64,000 bases of DNA from Sinotaia quadrata (GCA_028829895.1 CM054181.1:107976860-108040859); one strand, 5' to 3'. Shown: positions 33,936 to 47,042, numbered from the stretch's first letter. Translations and numbers: made by a program. Notes: a model not told the origin generated them from the sequence alone.

Positions 33936-35690
33936 TTAATTACTTTCGCTTCATAAAGTACTTCTCTGCTTCTTTGAGTTTGAAGAACACAAACGAAACA
34001 GTTACTGCGTGTGTAACATGGACATACATTTATGCTCGGATTGTTTACGATTTCACTGCAGCTATAAATATTAACCGTTCGCTTTCGGATCCTTCATTAA
34101 TTTTATTGATTTATATTTTCTTTTGTTTGTGGGGGTGGGGGAGAGGATGGAGTGTCCCTAACTTAATTTGTGCACAAATTACGTATGCTATTGTGAAATT
34201 TCAAAATATTATTAACAATTTAATAATAAGTAAACTATAATAAAATTTATAATTATGACTTATAAGGCAAGTCTCCAGCATAATCAAGAATTAAATAAAT
34301 TTAATCATTAGGAATTCCAGCTACTTTCTAATTCTGTGAAAGAAAGAGAGAGGAAGGAGACAGAAAGAAGGAAAATTGAAAAGATAGAAACTGACGTGTT
34401 CACAGACTGCTGAGATATTTCTTCATTGATTTCAACCATTTGACCCAAGATCGATTGTAGTCCAACTCTGAAAACGTGCATTTAATTAGTCACAGTTTTA
34501 AGTATAAGATAATTATTTCAATTTATTGAACACGAACCATGGGACTGACTTATGGGTTACTGTTGCCAGGTACCTTGCGTTGACTTTAAAATAATATGTA
34601 TTTTACCAAATATTTACCAGTTAAGGATATAACACCTCTACAAAGTTCCAATGCAAGGTATGGACTGCTGGAAATAGATACCAACAACTGTTACGCTGAT
34701 AATAAGGAAATGCTGCTTGTCTCTTAGACTCATGGCCCTCACTCAGTAATAGACATATAGACAAACAGAGAACAAGATGATAATAATACTATGGCTACAA
34801 TTTATGACAACAGTAAAAAAAGAAATTGAACTACACTAACATATACTGATACTGAAACAATTTATAACAAATTAACAAAGATAAGATTAGCAATATTTAA
34901 AATCAAAATACATTCTTATTCCTGTTTTTTTCATCATCGATATTCTACACTTACTAGTGTGGTAATTTTTTAAATAGTAAATTGCGAGATTGTTCATTGC
35001 CTTCAATCCACGTGAATAACTTAACTTCGCAACTCTTGGCAGAAACATAGCAAAACTGGCAGACTCTCAAACAGACATTTCATAGGAATAAATTCATGTA
35101 AGCACCCACTGCCCTTAGAGTTTGAAGACAGAAATAAAAACCTGAAATTATTGCAGATCCTAAGTACACTGCCAATTACTACACAAATGGCTTACTTAAT
35201 TAGACTAGTCTCTGCAAATAAAAAAAATAGACTTAGAATGTTTATAATAATATAATATTCCCCAATTGTAATTAAAAATCTTAACCATTCAAAAGTTTAT
35301 CTTCCAAGGGTCCGTGTTTCTACAACCTTGAAGGAGGGGCTCGATTTCTCAAAAACCTCACTCAAAGAGTATATTACCGAAGAGTAAATGTTCTTGTTGT
35401 TGTTGTTGTTCCGTTTACTGCTCTCCTGCCTGAGCGTGCTTTACGGTTTTCATCCAAGATGTTCTCGCCTTTGGTGGCGCTCAGACAGGGCTTCGCTCCC
35501 TTCGCTTGACTCTGGAGAGGGGGCGGGGGGACCGTCTTTTGTCTTCCGTCGCGTCCCATTCTTCGTGTTTTTGTTTTTCTTAAAAATATTAGCAGAATGT
35601 GTTCTTGTAGACGTCCTTACTCATTGCAGTGCCACTCCAGCGATGTCCAAAAGCGAAGAGTAAAGCTTAGGATCCTGCAGTCAAGCTTTC
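33936..35690. other. spacer, no supported gene
   Basis: AT-rich to 35300, then GC-richer with a (TTG)n run at 35391-35412. Frames on both strands at 35374-35663 show no domains. No gene recognised. Confidence 0.45.
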
Positions 35691-35701
35691 TCTGTCTATA
35701 G

Positions 35702-36013
35702 CAGGGGTGGGCAAATTCTGGCCCGCAAAGGTTTTAGTCTGGCCCACCAATTAACATTTCCATCCGGCCCTCTTGTCCACCACATCAATTAAGCCTGTCA
35801 TTGAATCATTGATTCATAGTAAGCAACATCATCCATCTCATTAACTTTTCGTTCAAAGTGAGTTATTTTATTTTTTTTTACATAAAGCACACTTTTGTTC
35901 TCATTTTATATTCTGAACTTTCTAGACTTTGTGACCTTTGGTCGTCTCTCCGGCCCGCGAACTGTTCCAACAGTTTTATCCGGCCCGTGCTCTTAAAAGA
36001 TTGCCCGCCTCTG
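35702..36013. mobile_element. non-autonomous hAT element (MITE-like)
   Basis: 312 bp with terminal inverted repeats CAGGGGTGGGCAA (left) and CAGAGGCGGGCAA (right, minus strand), 11 of 13 matching. It is flanked by an 8-bp duplication, GTCTATAG (35694-35701) and GTCTAGAG (36014-36021), 7 of 8 matching. CAGGG(G)TGGGCAA ends followed by GGCCCGC-rich sequence and an 8-bp duplication are characteristic of hAT elements. No transposase is encoded. The mismatches show it is not new. Confidence 0.8.
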
Positions 36014-36021
36014 GTCTAGAG

Positions 36022-36890
36022 GATCCACCCATCTCTACCTCGATTAACTTTATTAATCAATCGAATTTAAGAATACTCATTGAACTAATTAATATGTACG
36101 ACTTTATCACATTTTCTGCACCCAGATTCTGTCAGAATACATGTCACCTGACCATAAACAAGTTCACAATTACATCAGCCTAACAGTTAGATAATCGCAT
36201 AATGTGTCGCATAATGTGGTCCTGGTCAAAACGAGACGTGGATTTAATCTGTTCATTCAACCGTCACTTTACTGCGCATCCTCGTAGATGCCACCTAGTG
36301 ATCTCACACTTCAATAGCTACAAGCCACACACACACACACACGCGCGCGCGCGTACACTCAGTCATATTCTTTCTCCACTTGGTTATATTTTCCCGATTT
36401 TCCTATCACAAATAAACTTATCCTAACATTCTAAATTATTAAAATTACAAATAACATGTCACATTGAAATTATATTTTAGAAATGAAAATTTATATTTAT
36501 ATTTATATGTGTGAAAAAATCCCATCATACAACAGTTCCAAATTCAGTACTCTGCAAAGAAAACATATCAATAGCAATCTTTTATACAGCTAGTAAATGG
36601 TCATGTATATATCTCCTAAAGCATTCACACAAAAATCTCTCAATAGAAGACTTAGGCAAAACTCTAAAATTTTTCAATCTAGTTTTCAAAGTCAGTTTTG
36701 ACTTACATTGACTTACACGTAAGACTAATGTCAACGTCTAATAAAGGACTGTCACTTCTCCACCACTGTGCTTTCAAAATCGAATTTATTGACATTCTGC
36801 TTTTAAGATGACTTCACGTGACTTGTGCTTCATGCGTCTCCTTTGTCCATTAAGGCGACAACACCCTCTTGTCACGACTTCATTCATCTT
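36022..36890. other. spacer with a short CA/CG run
   Basis: No gene seen. A (CA)n(CG)n run lies at 36325-36354, with alternating purine-pyrimidine sequence throughout. Confidence 0.5.
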
Positions 36891-36894
36891 CGGC

Positions 36895-37254
36895 CTCTGT
36901 GTGTGTTTGCGTGTGTGTGATTGTGTGTGTGTGTGTGTGAATATGTGTATGCATATGGGTAGGTGATTTTTTGTGTGTGTGTATGTGTATGTGTGAATGT
37001 GTGTATGGATATGGGTGGGTGATTGTGTGTTTGTATGTGTGTGTATGGATATGGGTGGGTGATTGTGTGTTTGTATGTGTGTGTATGGATATGGGTGGGT
37101 GATTGTGTGTGTGTGTGTGTGTGTGAATGTGTGTATGGATATGGGTGGGTGATTGTGTGTTTGTATGTGTGTATGTGTGTGTGTGAATGTGTGTATGGAT
37201 TTGGGTGGGTGATTGTGTGTGTGTGTGTGAATGTGCATATGGATATGGGTGGGT

Positions 37255-37289
<35 letters not shown>

Positions 37290-37398
37290 TGTGAATGGAT
37301 ATGGGTGGGTGATTATGTATGTGTGTGAATGTGCATATGGATATGGGTGGGTGATTGTGTGTGTGTGTGTGCGCGTGTGTGCGTGCGTGCGTGCGTGC

Positions 37399-37465
<67 letters not shown>
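36895..37465. repeat. GT-based VNTR ending in a long (GT)n
   Basis: Units containing GGATATGGGTGGGTGATTG, separated by variable GT runs, recur about nine times from 36940 to 37355. They are followed by GTGC units and a pure (GT)n tract of about 30 units. Long frames of 216-229 codons on minus (His/Thr/Ser/Pro-rich) are repeat translations. Confidence 0.93.
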
Positions 37466-37467
<2 letters not shown>

Positions 37468-39488
37468 AATCCCACATTGTAAGACTTTGGTGCTGTTCCG
37501 GCAGATAGCTATTTCTGGTCTAACTTCCATTTCCCATTGTTAACGACTGGCCTCTGAACTTGAGTGTCCAGCTTCAGTCAGTATGGTTGTCTACTATTTT
37601 CCCTTCAAACTGATGATAACCACCCGTTTTACACATACTTATCAGTTTATTATTACAGCTTAACTCCCTTGAAAATCGACAAAAGGACTTTGAAATATGG
37701 AAGTAACATTTCCGTTTATTTTATCATCAGCCGCTTGGACATAAATATTTCGGTTTAATATTAAATTATTTTCTAGTTCAGGCAAAACTAATTTGTTACT
37801 GGATCCTGGTGATGCTGACATGAAATAACAATGACAACGATAAAACAAAACAAGCAACAAAAACACAATAACAGCAACCAGGAACCTAAAGGAAAGAAAT
37901 ACTGCAACTCATCAAGCAACAACGGCTACCACAAAGTGTTTTGTTTTCTGGTTATTTCTGGTTATTTCTCCTTATTCTTGATTAGAGGAAAGGAGAGCGC
38001 AATTGATATAAGAGCAGGTGTTTGATTGCAGGACGAAGTTTTCATTATTTCACCAACAATATCACTGATGCATTCCTGGATTGGAAATGAAATTGACACA
38101 TAGGATGCTGCCACTTAACCAGAAGACATGTTTACCCGCAGTCGCCAAGAAGAAAGAAAATTATTTTTGTATTTATTTATCCCTAGTTGTTTTTGTTTTT
38201 GTTTTGTTTACATAACATTTTAATCTTTAAAGAACTCTGTCTGTCTCTCTCTGCATTGTGTGTGTGCGTGTGCGTGTGTGAACATTTTCTAGCCGAAGTT
38301 TTTTCATGTTTATCGCCAGAAGGAGAATAGACGCAATATATAGTTTCATTAAATGACTGTAGAAATACGTTGCTTACTGGCTAAAACTGGAGGATCTAAT
38401 TGAAGTTAGAATTAGTAATTTAGTGTGCAAGGCTCGAAGCTGGAGGCTTGTGTGGTGTAAAAAGTGGTTTAAATGTGGAACCTCCTCTGGAGATTGACGC
38501 TCATTATCTGGGGTTCTCAATGAGGTCACTCGCGCTGTCAGTCGTCTGATTTGCACTCCATTTTTGAAAGTGAATGGACCATGTATGGACAAGAACACAT
38601 ATTGCCCACATTAGTTGGTGCCAAATGGATCTTCATAAAAATTAATATTTTTAATTGCTTCTTATTTCATTTTCAAGTCCCCTACTTTCCTCATTATGAC
38701 TCATATTCCCTCTTTCTGACACCATTTTATTTTCCCCTTGAATCGGAGAGAAATTACCCGCACCGGAAACACTTGCCAGAAAGGGCTATATTTTCACCCC
38801 CATCCACTCTACGTGGCCTGCTACCACCTCAAAATCACCACTACACGCAGACTCGCATGCACGCACACACAAATCACTGGTCCTACTTTACCCAGCAGCA
38901 CCACTAAACCCTTTCTTACCGCTTCGTCTAATCGCTTAGTAAATCTGTACAACAAGAGAAGGCTCGAGAAGGATGTCAACAATCAATAGGACGTTTCACA
39001 TCATTAAGCAAATGGCTGGCGGAACGATAGTACCTTGTCAGCGGCTCACAAAGCCATAGACTTCAAAAGCAGCCGGGGTACAGCACTTTGTGAGCCAGCA
39101 TCCGTCGACCAAATTACTTTTCATCCAATGATTTAACATCAGTGCGCTTAGTCTAGCGAACAGGATTACAACCTTGGACACCGATTTCTGAAAGCCACCG
39201 TTTAATTATTAGGGTTGCCTATCTGTGTGTTGGACGAAAGCAAATGACGTGCCCCAGAAAATTACCTTTAATATACCTGATAATATAGATAAATAAGCTG
39301 TGTCTATCTATATGTCTATCCATTCACCCGTCGGTCTTTCTGCCCATCCACCCCTGTCGAAATCTATCTATATATCTTTGTTAAAAATAATATTTTTCAT
39401 TTCAAATTGTAATAATCACTCCAATCATTAAGATTTCAAAAGCTTAGCAACAACTAAAAACGTCATAAGAGTCATTAGTTATTCCGCG

Positions 39489-39529
<41 letters not shown>

Positions 39530-40790
39530 TACAAACACATATTATTATTGGCCTAACCGTGAACTTGTGACCTTTACATCAACAGAAACAACAGTTTCCA
39601 AAATCGTTTCCTGACATCCCTCGTGTCTTTCGATCGCTCTCCAAAACCCATGATGAGTTTATAAACTGAGGCAGTGTTGGTCATCACTAATACTACCACC
39701 GAAAGCTCTCTCAGTGTGTGAAAGTAATATGTACGTCTAGCACGGAACGAAAGCAATTCGACAGTCATGAAATTTTGAAGAAATTTTCAATGTTCACTGA
39801 CAACTCGCATGAACGCGAACGGCACGCAAACATCACTCCACCCACCCAAACACCCCGCTTCCTTTCAGCCTCAACCGACTCGTGCAAAACTCTAGTTCTA
39901 GCTTCTCACCAGACAAGCGTGTTGAGCACATAACATGAATATAGTTCCAGATCCGCAATGTTTGTGGGACACAAATCCGTCTGCCATTTATCACTGTCAC
40001 CAGTCTGTGCGACACGAATTAATTAAATTAATCACTTTAGATGTAGGAGTAGGAATCGTCCCGGCCTCGCTATCGAAGACAATATCACGTTTAATAACAG
40101 GAGTTGGCTAACTTAAGCCGTTTGAATTATTAGGAGACTGATTTTAAAATAAGAACACATATCAACTGCCTCGTGCTTAGCATAGACCAATAATAATCGT
40201 TATGTCTGGTCTAGCCGTGAGATTAGCTGTGATCCTTGTAACGAATGCCCACGTTCACTGGAGAGCATTAACCTTAATGTTTCTCCGGTTCTTTAAATAA
40301 TAACTAGTCCAGTTACCAGTGTCAAACAACGCTCACGTGAAAGGGGAAGAAAAGATCCGAAAACGTGTTCCTCCAGTAGCCCTACTCAATTTATTATGGC
40401 CCCAGACAGTCCGGTAATAGATCTGTCGCATTATCCTTGGAAAGAGGGTAGCACAGATATGTAGATTCACAGTCAGATAAGTCCACAGTTTACATTTCGT
40501 GTTTGTAAGTTACTCTGAAATTACCGTCTGCTGCACGGGGTCTCCAACGTTACGCAAGCACAATACACACACTCGGTAAAAAAAAACCACTTCTTTGATG
40601 GCATTAAAGTGAATTTCACTCATTGACTAAGTCGATATTATACACACCATGAAGACTGCTACGTTCTTCATTCGTGTCGTGTTCATTGGAGTAACTAAAT
40701 ATACACTCTCTTATCTCGGAATACTGCGATGTACCTACATAAGGGACAATTGCAAGGAAGCAATGAGCGGAAAAAATGACATTATGTTTT
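37466..40790. other. spacer, no supported gene
   Basis: No gene recognised. Contains (CA)n at 39490-39528 and a short GT run at 38258-38280. GC-richer patches at 38370-38600 and 39560-39900 have small frames on both strands without domains. Confidence 0.45.
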
Positions 40791-40794
40791 TCGT

Positions 40795-41300
40795 GTGCAA
40801 CATTATGTTCCTTTTCTGTCTCACAAGGTGCTGTTTTCTTGCGTCACATTGTGTAGTTTTCTTGTCACTTTTGTGTAGTTTTCTTGTCACATTGTGCTGT
40901 TTTCTTGTGTCACATTGTTTAGTTTTCTTGTCGCGTTATGTTGTTTTCTTGGTGTCACACTGTGTAGTTTTCTTCTCTCATTATGTTGCTTTCTTGCGTC
41001 ACATTGTGCTGTTTTCTTGTGTCACACTGTGTTTTCTTGTGTCACACTGTATACTTTTCTTGTCTCATTGTCTTGCTTCTTGTGCCACGGTGTGCTCCTT
41101 CTTTCTATCATTTCATGTAATTTCCTTGTATCACATTGTGTAGTTTTCTTGTCGCGTTATGTTGCTTTCTCGTGTCACATTATGTTGTTTGCTTGCGCCA
41201 TATTGTTTGGTTTTTTTTTGTCACAGTGTTGCTTTCATGTGTCGATTTGTGTTGGGATTTTTGTGTTACATTATGTTGTTTCCTTGTATCACACTACGTG
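40795..41300. repeat. 22-25 bp minisatellite
   Basis: Units of the type GTTTTCTTGTGTCACATTGTG recur about twenty times with drift in length. The long frames over it (40649-41143, 40894-41361) are Cys/Phe/Leu/Val-rich repeat translations. They mimic hydrophobic membrane proteins but have no support as genes. Confidence 0.88.
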
Positions 41301-41890
41301 TGTCATACTAGGAATGCAACAAGATCCACAGTTCAACAACGTTGACCTACTAAGTCACTAAAAAGGTCTGTTACTAATTTTAACAAAGCTGTCTCTCTCG
41401 ATTTACAAGAGCATTGTGTCGGATTACAAAATGGCCTGACCTTGGGCTTGATCCAGAGAGTCACATAGCAAACAATATTAAACAGCTGAGACACACGCAA
41501 AAAGCCATTGTGTCTACAAGCTTAAGATGTTTAAGAAGCAAGAGCACCACCACCACCACCACCCATCCCCGTGAAATGAAAACAGATCCAAGCTATACGT
41601 CTAGTTTCATTCCTTTTGCACGTAAAGTATTAAATAACTGTTGCCTCCAAAATGTAAAGTGATATAATAGACTCCAGATGATAATTAAGATCGTTTATTA
41701 AATTAAGGTTAAGCACAATATGTCTGGCAAATTATTTTCGCGGAAGCAGAAATGATTTCGAGACGAACGCATGCACTTCACGTCTTCGAAATGTATTCCC
41801 AGACGAACGACATGTGGAAACTGTAGACATTCCATTCTTTGGCAAATTACACCCTAATTCCTACTGTGAAGCATTTTGTCAATGAGTTTT
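41301..41890. other. spacer with (CAC)n run
   Basis: No gene seen. A (CAC)n run lies at 41543-41565. Confidence 0.5.
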
Positions 41891-42128
41891 CATAATGAGA
41901 TCTCAGATTTAGATGTTCTTTAAACAATGTATGTTTTCGAAATGAGATCTCAGATTTAGATGTTCTTTAATCAATGTATGTTTTCGAAATGAGATTTCAG
42001 ATTTAGATGTTCTTTAAACAATTGTATGTTTTCGAAATGAGATCTCAGATTTAGATGTTCTTTAAACAATGTATGTTTTCGTAATGAGATCTCAGATTTA
42101 GATGTTCTTTATACAATGTATGTTTCTA
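41891..42128. repeat. 47-bp minisatellite, 5 copies
   Basis: Unit starts at 41894, 41941, 41988, 42036 and 42083, with core AATGAGATCTCAGATTTAG. Periods are 47, 47, 48 and 47. Each unit carries the palindrome TGAGATCTCA. Units differ at only a few positions, so expansion is recent. Confidence 0.93.
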
Positions 42129-42565
42129 AGTGAATACAAAGGTTCAATGTGCTGTTAAATGCTTTACGATGGGAGCACTTAAAAGGAACTTATTAGATAG
42201 AGAAGATGTTGCTTAACTGCTGCCATCCTTTAATCAGTAAAAAAAAAAAAGACCGAAAATTATATGTGAAATAAACTTAACTCGGCTTTTAATTTTCTAG
42301 AACGAAACTCGAGTGTCTTTCTGGTATCGAGTCGTTGCTGCATTTGTGAACTCGTACAGAGGAAGCAGTCAGCTGTAATTCAAATGGGATTATACGTGAA
42401 TTTGTTATTGATTTCGTTCTCTGCACGGGTAGCTATAATGTCTGCCTTATGACACCGCCTTTATTGGCATCTTTAGACGTGTATTTCCAGGGAGAGCTCT
42501 TCAGGCTGTTCGGATTCCACTGCGTGCGCATCTCTGGTTGAACCTTGATTGGCTTCAGTGGGCTG
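42129..42565. other. unique spacer, balanced composition
   Basis: No coding region recognised. Free of tandem repeats after an A-run at 42239-42250. Confidence 0.4.
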
Positions 42566-42569
42566 ACAA

Positions 42570-42882
42570 GCGTATGTATTCAGTCTTGAATCTCATTCGA
42601 TCAGCCTTATGTGGCTTACTTTAATAGGAAACGTGAGTTGTTGGATTTCATTTCCGTTTTGTGTGAGTGCACCTTTATTTGTATCCGATTCGGTCAGCCC
42701 CACATGTAGCTTTATTTTGTAACAGGAATCGTGAGTTTTCTTATTTTATTTTGTGTGTATGTATGTGTGTATGTTCTTTTATGTATCGGATTCGATTAGC
42801 CCCACACATAGGTATATATGGTGATAGGAAACATGGTTTCTCGGTTGTCATATCCCTTTTTCTTGTGTCGAGTGTGAGTGTA

Positions 42883-42953
<71 letters not shown>

Positions 42954-43305
42954 AAGTTCTTTATTTTGTATTTTATTTGATCAGTGATATAAGTTGCCTT
43001 ATTTAGCAATATGAATTGTAACTTCTCTGTTTTTATCTCCTGTGTACGTGTGGGTGCGTATGCACGCGTGCGTTTTTGTTTGTTTGTTCTTCCTTTTCGC
43101 TTTTTTAATCTGGTTCGATAACCCGTTTCCGTAGCTTTATTAGGTTAAAAGAATGTTTGTTCTTGTGTTCGTATCACACTTAATCGGCCCCATGTATAGC
43201 TATGCAATGTAAAATTAAATGTATGTTCGCACTGTTGCATTTAACATGATCAGCCCAATACATAACTTCGTTAATTAAAAGTATACTTTTAAAGAAAAAA
43301 AGTAA
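42570..43305. repeat. degenerate ~100-130 bp tandem repeats, left part
   Basis: The phrase GATTCGGTCAGCCCCACATG followed by TAGCTTTATT and AGGAAACGTGAGTT recurs about five times, each with heavy drift. A (GT)n tract (42877-42951) grew inside one unit. The field breaks off at dispersed-repeat copy B and similar wording resumes after it. Confidence 0.55.
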
Positions 43306-43312
43306 TTCCTTT

Positions 43313-44855
43313 TGTGACGCCAACACCACTTAGTTAATAATAATTATTATTTATTAATTTTTCATTACTAATTACAAGTGATGAGAATCTTCATTTAGTC
43401 TCTCTCATGTGACGAATATGCGGGTGTTGTAGACGTTTTCTCTCTTCCACAACATTAAAGACAACATGTACCGTCACACAATTTTTCTGTAGGTGGAAAA
43501 CGTTTTACTAAAGAAAAAATCCATCTTTAATCTATATTTAGCATGTCCCCATCCACCCATTTTCTTCTTCAACATAAGGTTATAAATAAGTGTGAGAAGG
43601 TCAATAAATTTAACAATAAATTTATTAAATCAGCAATCATATATACTTATAACAAATACAATGAAATAGATTACTTAACATCAATAGTTCCACAAAAACA
43701 TGTCGAATAATTTTGTCTGAACAGTCTGTATCTAAAATACAATTCAATATACAAATCACAGGGTAGTTCTTATCAGAGAATAGAAATTGAGTTATTAGAG
43801 ATAAGCGAAAATAGTCTTTATATAATCTGACTTAGACAAAGCTGCAATTGTCTTTTGCATGCTTATTTTGCAACAATGTTACAAGTTTATTGTCTGCTGT
43901 CAACTCCATGTGTCTCTCTTCACACATGTTGAAGAGCATTGATGCGCTGTTATTCTCTTGAAGCCAAACCTGGGTGCCTCTTTCGCTGTATCAGTTTCAT
44001 AAAGCAGAATAATGATTCAACGGTAGTACTTCTTTATACCAGAAATTGCTCATGTAGTCAGCATATCTTGCTGCCATACATCAAATGGAATGTAGTGTAT
44101 CCTCCACACTTATGCACTGCTTCCCACCTCAATCATGGTCAGTCATAGTAGTTTACAATCAGCAAAACAGGAGATTCAAATATATGTATAGAAAAGGCTG
44201 CTTGTCTCTGTAAAATATAATCAGAGAATCAATGCTAAGCTTCAGTTCATTACTTTATAACTTCATTCATTCTTACATTCCCGTCTCAACTTACAATTTC
44301 CTGCAATGGTATTTATTAGCCATATACACACACAGCCTATCAAAACAATGTCAAGTATTAGCACACTACATATGAGAAGATTAGTTCAAACATTTGTAAA
44401 AATAATAGTCTACACACATAATACATCTCTATGTATAACACAAGTATAACATATCAATAGCAAAAGTGCATAAAATATTTCAACCAGTCATTTAACTCAC
44501 CCACCATTAAGCTAATGGCTGCCTTTCGAGACGGGACTTCTTTACCACTTCAAATTCAAGTGATCAGACAATAGATTTCTTTACAACAGGTAAACTTTTA
44601 GATCTCAGTCCATTGGCTCATTTCTTTCTCGTAAATCATAACCATTGGATAAATAAAACTACTCACCCAGTTGAACTAATTTGCATTACATCAGCAATTT
44701 CTAGCATATTCTCAACTCGGGCTGCTTACTTCCAACTCTGACACTTACAAAAATACCATCATAAGGAGTGCCTAAGGTCGTGTTACGCTGACAATTTAAC
44801 AATTTGTATAGCAATCATGTATTAAAATCAGGATAGGTAAATTTATTCCAGCACA
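43313..44855. mobile_element. dispersed repeat copy B (full-length, LTR-like)
   Basis: 1543 bp from TGTGACGCCAACACC to CCAGCACA, closely related to copy C over its whole length and to copy A at both ends. No long ORF. The flanks CCTTT and CCTGG share only CCT, so a target duplication is not demonstrated. The TG...CA ends and size fit a solo LTR; another type of dispersed repeat cannot be excluded. Confidence 0.65.
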
Positions 44856-44859
44856 CCTG

Positions 44860-46040
44860 GGCTAAGGCAGGATTTATAACCCTTACGTAGTTTTAGCATG
44901 TATGCAGACATCCATGTTCTTGTCACTTTCATGATCAGCCTCGATATAGACATATTTTACAATTTAAATAACATCAGTTTGTTCTTATTGCTTGGTCAGA
45001 CATGATCCTAAAGAGTTTTAGTTTACTTTCTAAAAAGAACTAGACAGCATCACTATGTTTTCATTGCATGTGTCTGCATGGACCTATCTTTTACATATAT
45101 TTTTATTTTTATTGTAATCTTATGTAAATAACATCAATTTACTACGATGGCTAGTGTCTAAATTGTTCAGCCCCTATGCAGACAGTTTCTTTAGAAAGTT
45201 ATATCATTAATTTCCTTTCTATTTATAAGTGATTATGTTATCCGTCTTCAAGTAAAGTGTCTCTCTAGAAAATTATCATCGAGTTGTCCTGTACTTTAGT
45301 CAGAAGGGTCCAGACCCTGTGTACACAGTTTCTGGAGATAAATAACACCTCTTCGTTCATATCACTGCACTAAAAGGGACCTGCCCCTGTGTACATAGTT
45401 TCTTGAGATAAATAAGATGTCTTCGCTCAAAGCAATTGCATCTGATGGGATCAGTCCCTGTACAACTTTATTAGAAAAAGTAAATGAGTTTCCATTGTAG
45501 GTCGGACGATAGCCTTTATACAGAGAGCTTCAATGGATAAATTGCCCTTTTTCTTTCATTTCTGAATCTTACCAGTGGCTTGTTTGCATCGCCACTTTAT
45601 TGCTTTAGCAAAAATAAATAAATATGTTCTTATTGTTCGTCGTACACGATCGGCCTCTTTATAAATTGAGAAGGATCGGGAAAACCCCATTGGATTTTAT
45701 TGAACGAATATGATTTGTTCTCTCTCTCTCTTGTGTCAATACTAGAAGTCACAAATATATAGTTCATTCAAATGGAGGTGCTTGCTATTGCCCTTAGTGT
45801 TTGATCTGATCAAAAGCCCCTGTCTGGTTATTTTGAGCGATTAGAATTTGTTTCCTCCGCCTGTCTCTCTGGTGTCAGAACCAGTGGTCACAAATGTCCC
45901 GTTCATTCGACTGGAGGCGTTTGCTGTCTCTCTTCGTGTTTGACCTGAACAAAAGCCCCCCATCGGTTTATTTTGAGCGAATGGGATTTCTTATCACTCG
46001 TGATATCGTAGCAAGTTTCTATAGAGTTAAAGTTAGATCT
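44860..46040. repeat. degenerate tandem repeats, right part
   Basis: 'ATGATCAGCC' and 'ACGATCGGCC' wording continues after copy B. At 45295-45480 a ~75-bp unit (GTGTACA.AGTTTCT.GAGATAAATAA) repeats about three times. At 45650-46000 a ~133-bp unit (TTGAGCGA, then CTCTCTGGTGTCA, then ACAAAAGCCCCC) repeats about three times. All are old and diverged. Confidence 0.5.
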
Positions 46041-46690
46041 ATGGTGTATGTTCTACCCAGAGTCTGTCTACTTGCCTGATAGCACTTAATGCAGACTTCA
46101 AGTTCTTGTTTTTTTAAACAATCAAACAATTAAGCCAACAAAATAAAACTGTAAGCATTTTTTTCATGAAATAAATATATTAAGTTATCGCAGTTCACGT
46201 GCCAGTACATTGCGTTTGTTTGACTTCCTGGAAGACTCACTAATCACTCATTCTGTTTGAAGCATTCATTCAACTACCTGGTGCCAGACCTGATCAGTGA
46301 ATGTGTTAGTCTATGGCGTTTGTTCGACTTCTCAGTGCCAGACCTGATCAGTCATTGTGCTGGTCTATGTATGCTGGAAAATGCATGCAGAATACGTACA
46401 TTTACCGTGTCAGTGTATTTCGTAAAGTTTGATGAAATAAACAAGTAATAAATATTGGTAATAAAGATATATTTGCAGGAGTCTAGTTTAAATTTAATAA
46501 ATATGTGAATGTCAAAATAGTCCATTTCCTTTTTTTGCAAACTTTGAGCCGAACTGGTAATGCAAGTATGGTCTAATTTCCTTAGTGACCTAGTGGTAAA
46601 GAGGTCATACGTCATTGTATAGTCTTCTTTAGAACTTTATTTAAATTTTTGGTTGTTATCTTTGTCACAGTAGTTATACGTTCTTTTACT
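46041..46690. other. spacer with a ~60-bp duplicated segment
   Basis: TGCCAGACCTGATCAGT occurs at about 46280 and 46340 with similar flanks, and a weaker copy precedes at about 46200. No gene recognised. Confidence 0.45.
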
Positions 46691-46697
46691 TTCTCAG

Positions 46698-46734
46698 ACC
46701 AAAGTTCACGTTGTCTAACGCTTTTCATTCCCAA
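46698..46734 (+). CDS. weak microexon candidate
   Basis: A strong pyrimidine tract ending TTTCTCAG is followed by 37 nt and the donor GTGAGT. One phase is open (PKFTLSNAFHSQ). Splice-like pairs of this size arise by chance in tens of kilobases, so support is low. Confidence 0.15.
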
Positions 46735-46964
46735 GTGAGTGTTCGTATTTTATTATCTATATGGCGTCGGAGGAGCTCGAAGGTTATACTCGACATGTGT
46801 ATACATCTGTAGCTTAAAGTACGGAGGAGTTCTCTTTCGTCTGTCCGGTATATGCTTGAGTAGCTACGAAATATAGATACCATGTGTTCGCTTTGCTAGT
46901 GACCTCAGGTACAGACAGACTTCCAGATATACATTTGCTCTCGCTTGCTCGCTCACTAACTCAC

Positions 46965-46990
46965 TCATTCACACACACACGCACACACAG

Positions 46991-47042
<52 letters not shown>
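46965..47042. repeat. (CA)n microsatellite
   Basis: About 35 CA units with imperfect left units (CACACGCA, CAGGCA). Confidence 0.95.

Noticed and set aside
36786..37530. Long His/Thr/Pro-rich ORFs (216-229 codons)
   Set aside because: Translations of a GT/CA-based VNTR in two frames.
40649..41361. Two overlapping Cys/Phe/Val-rich ORFs resembling a membrane protein
   Set aside because: They are different frames of the same 22-25 bp minisatellite; the hydrophobicity comes from TTTTCTTGT repeats.
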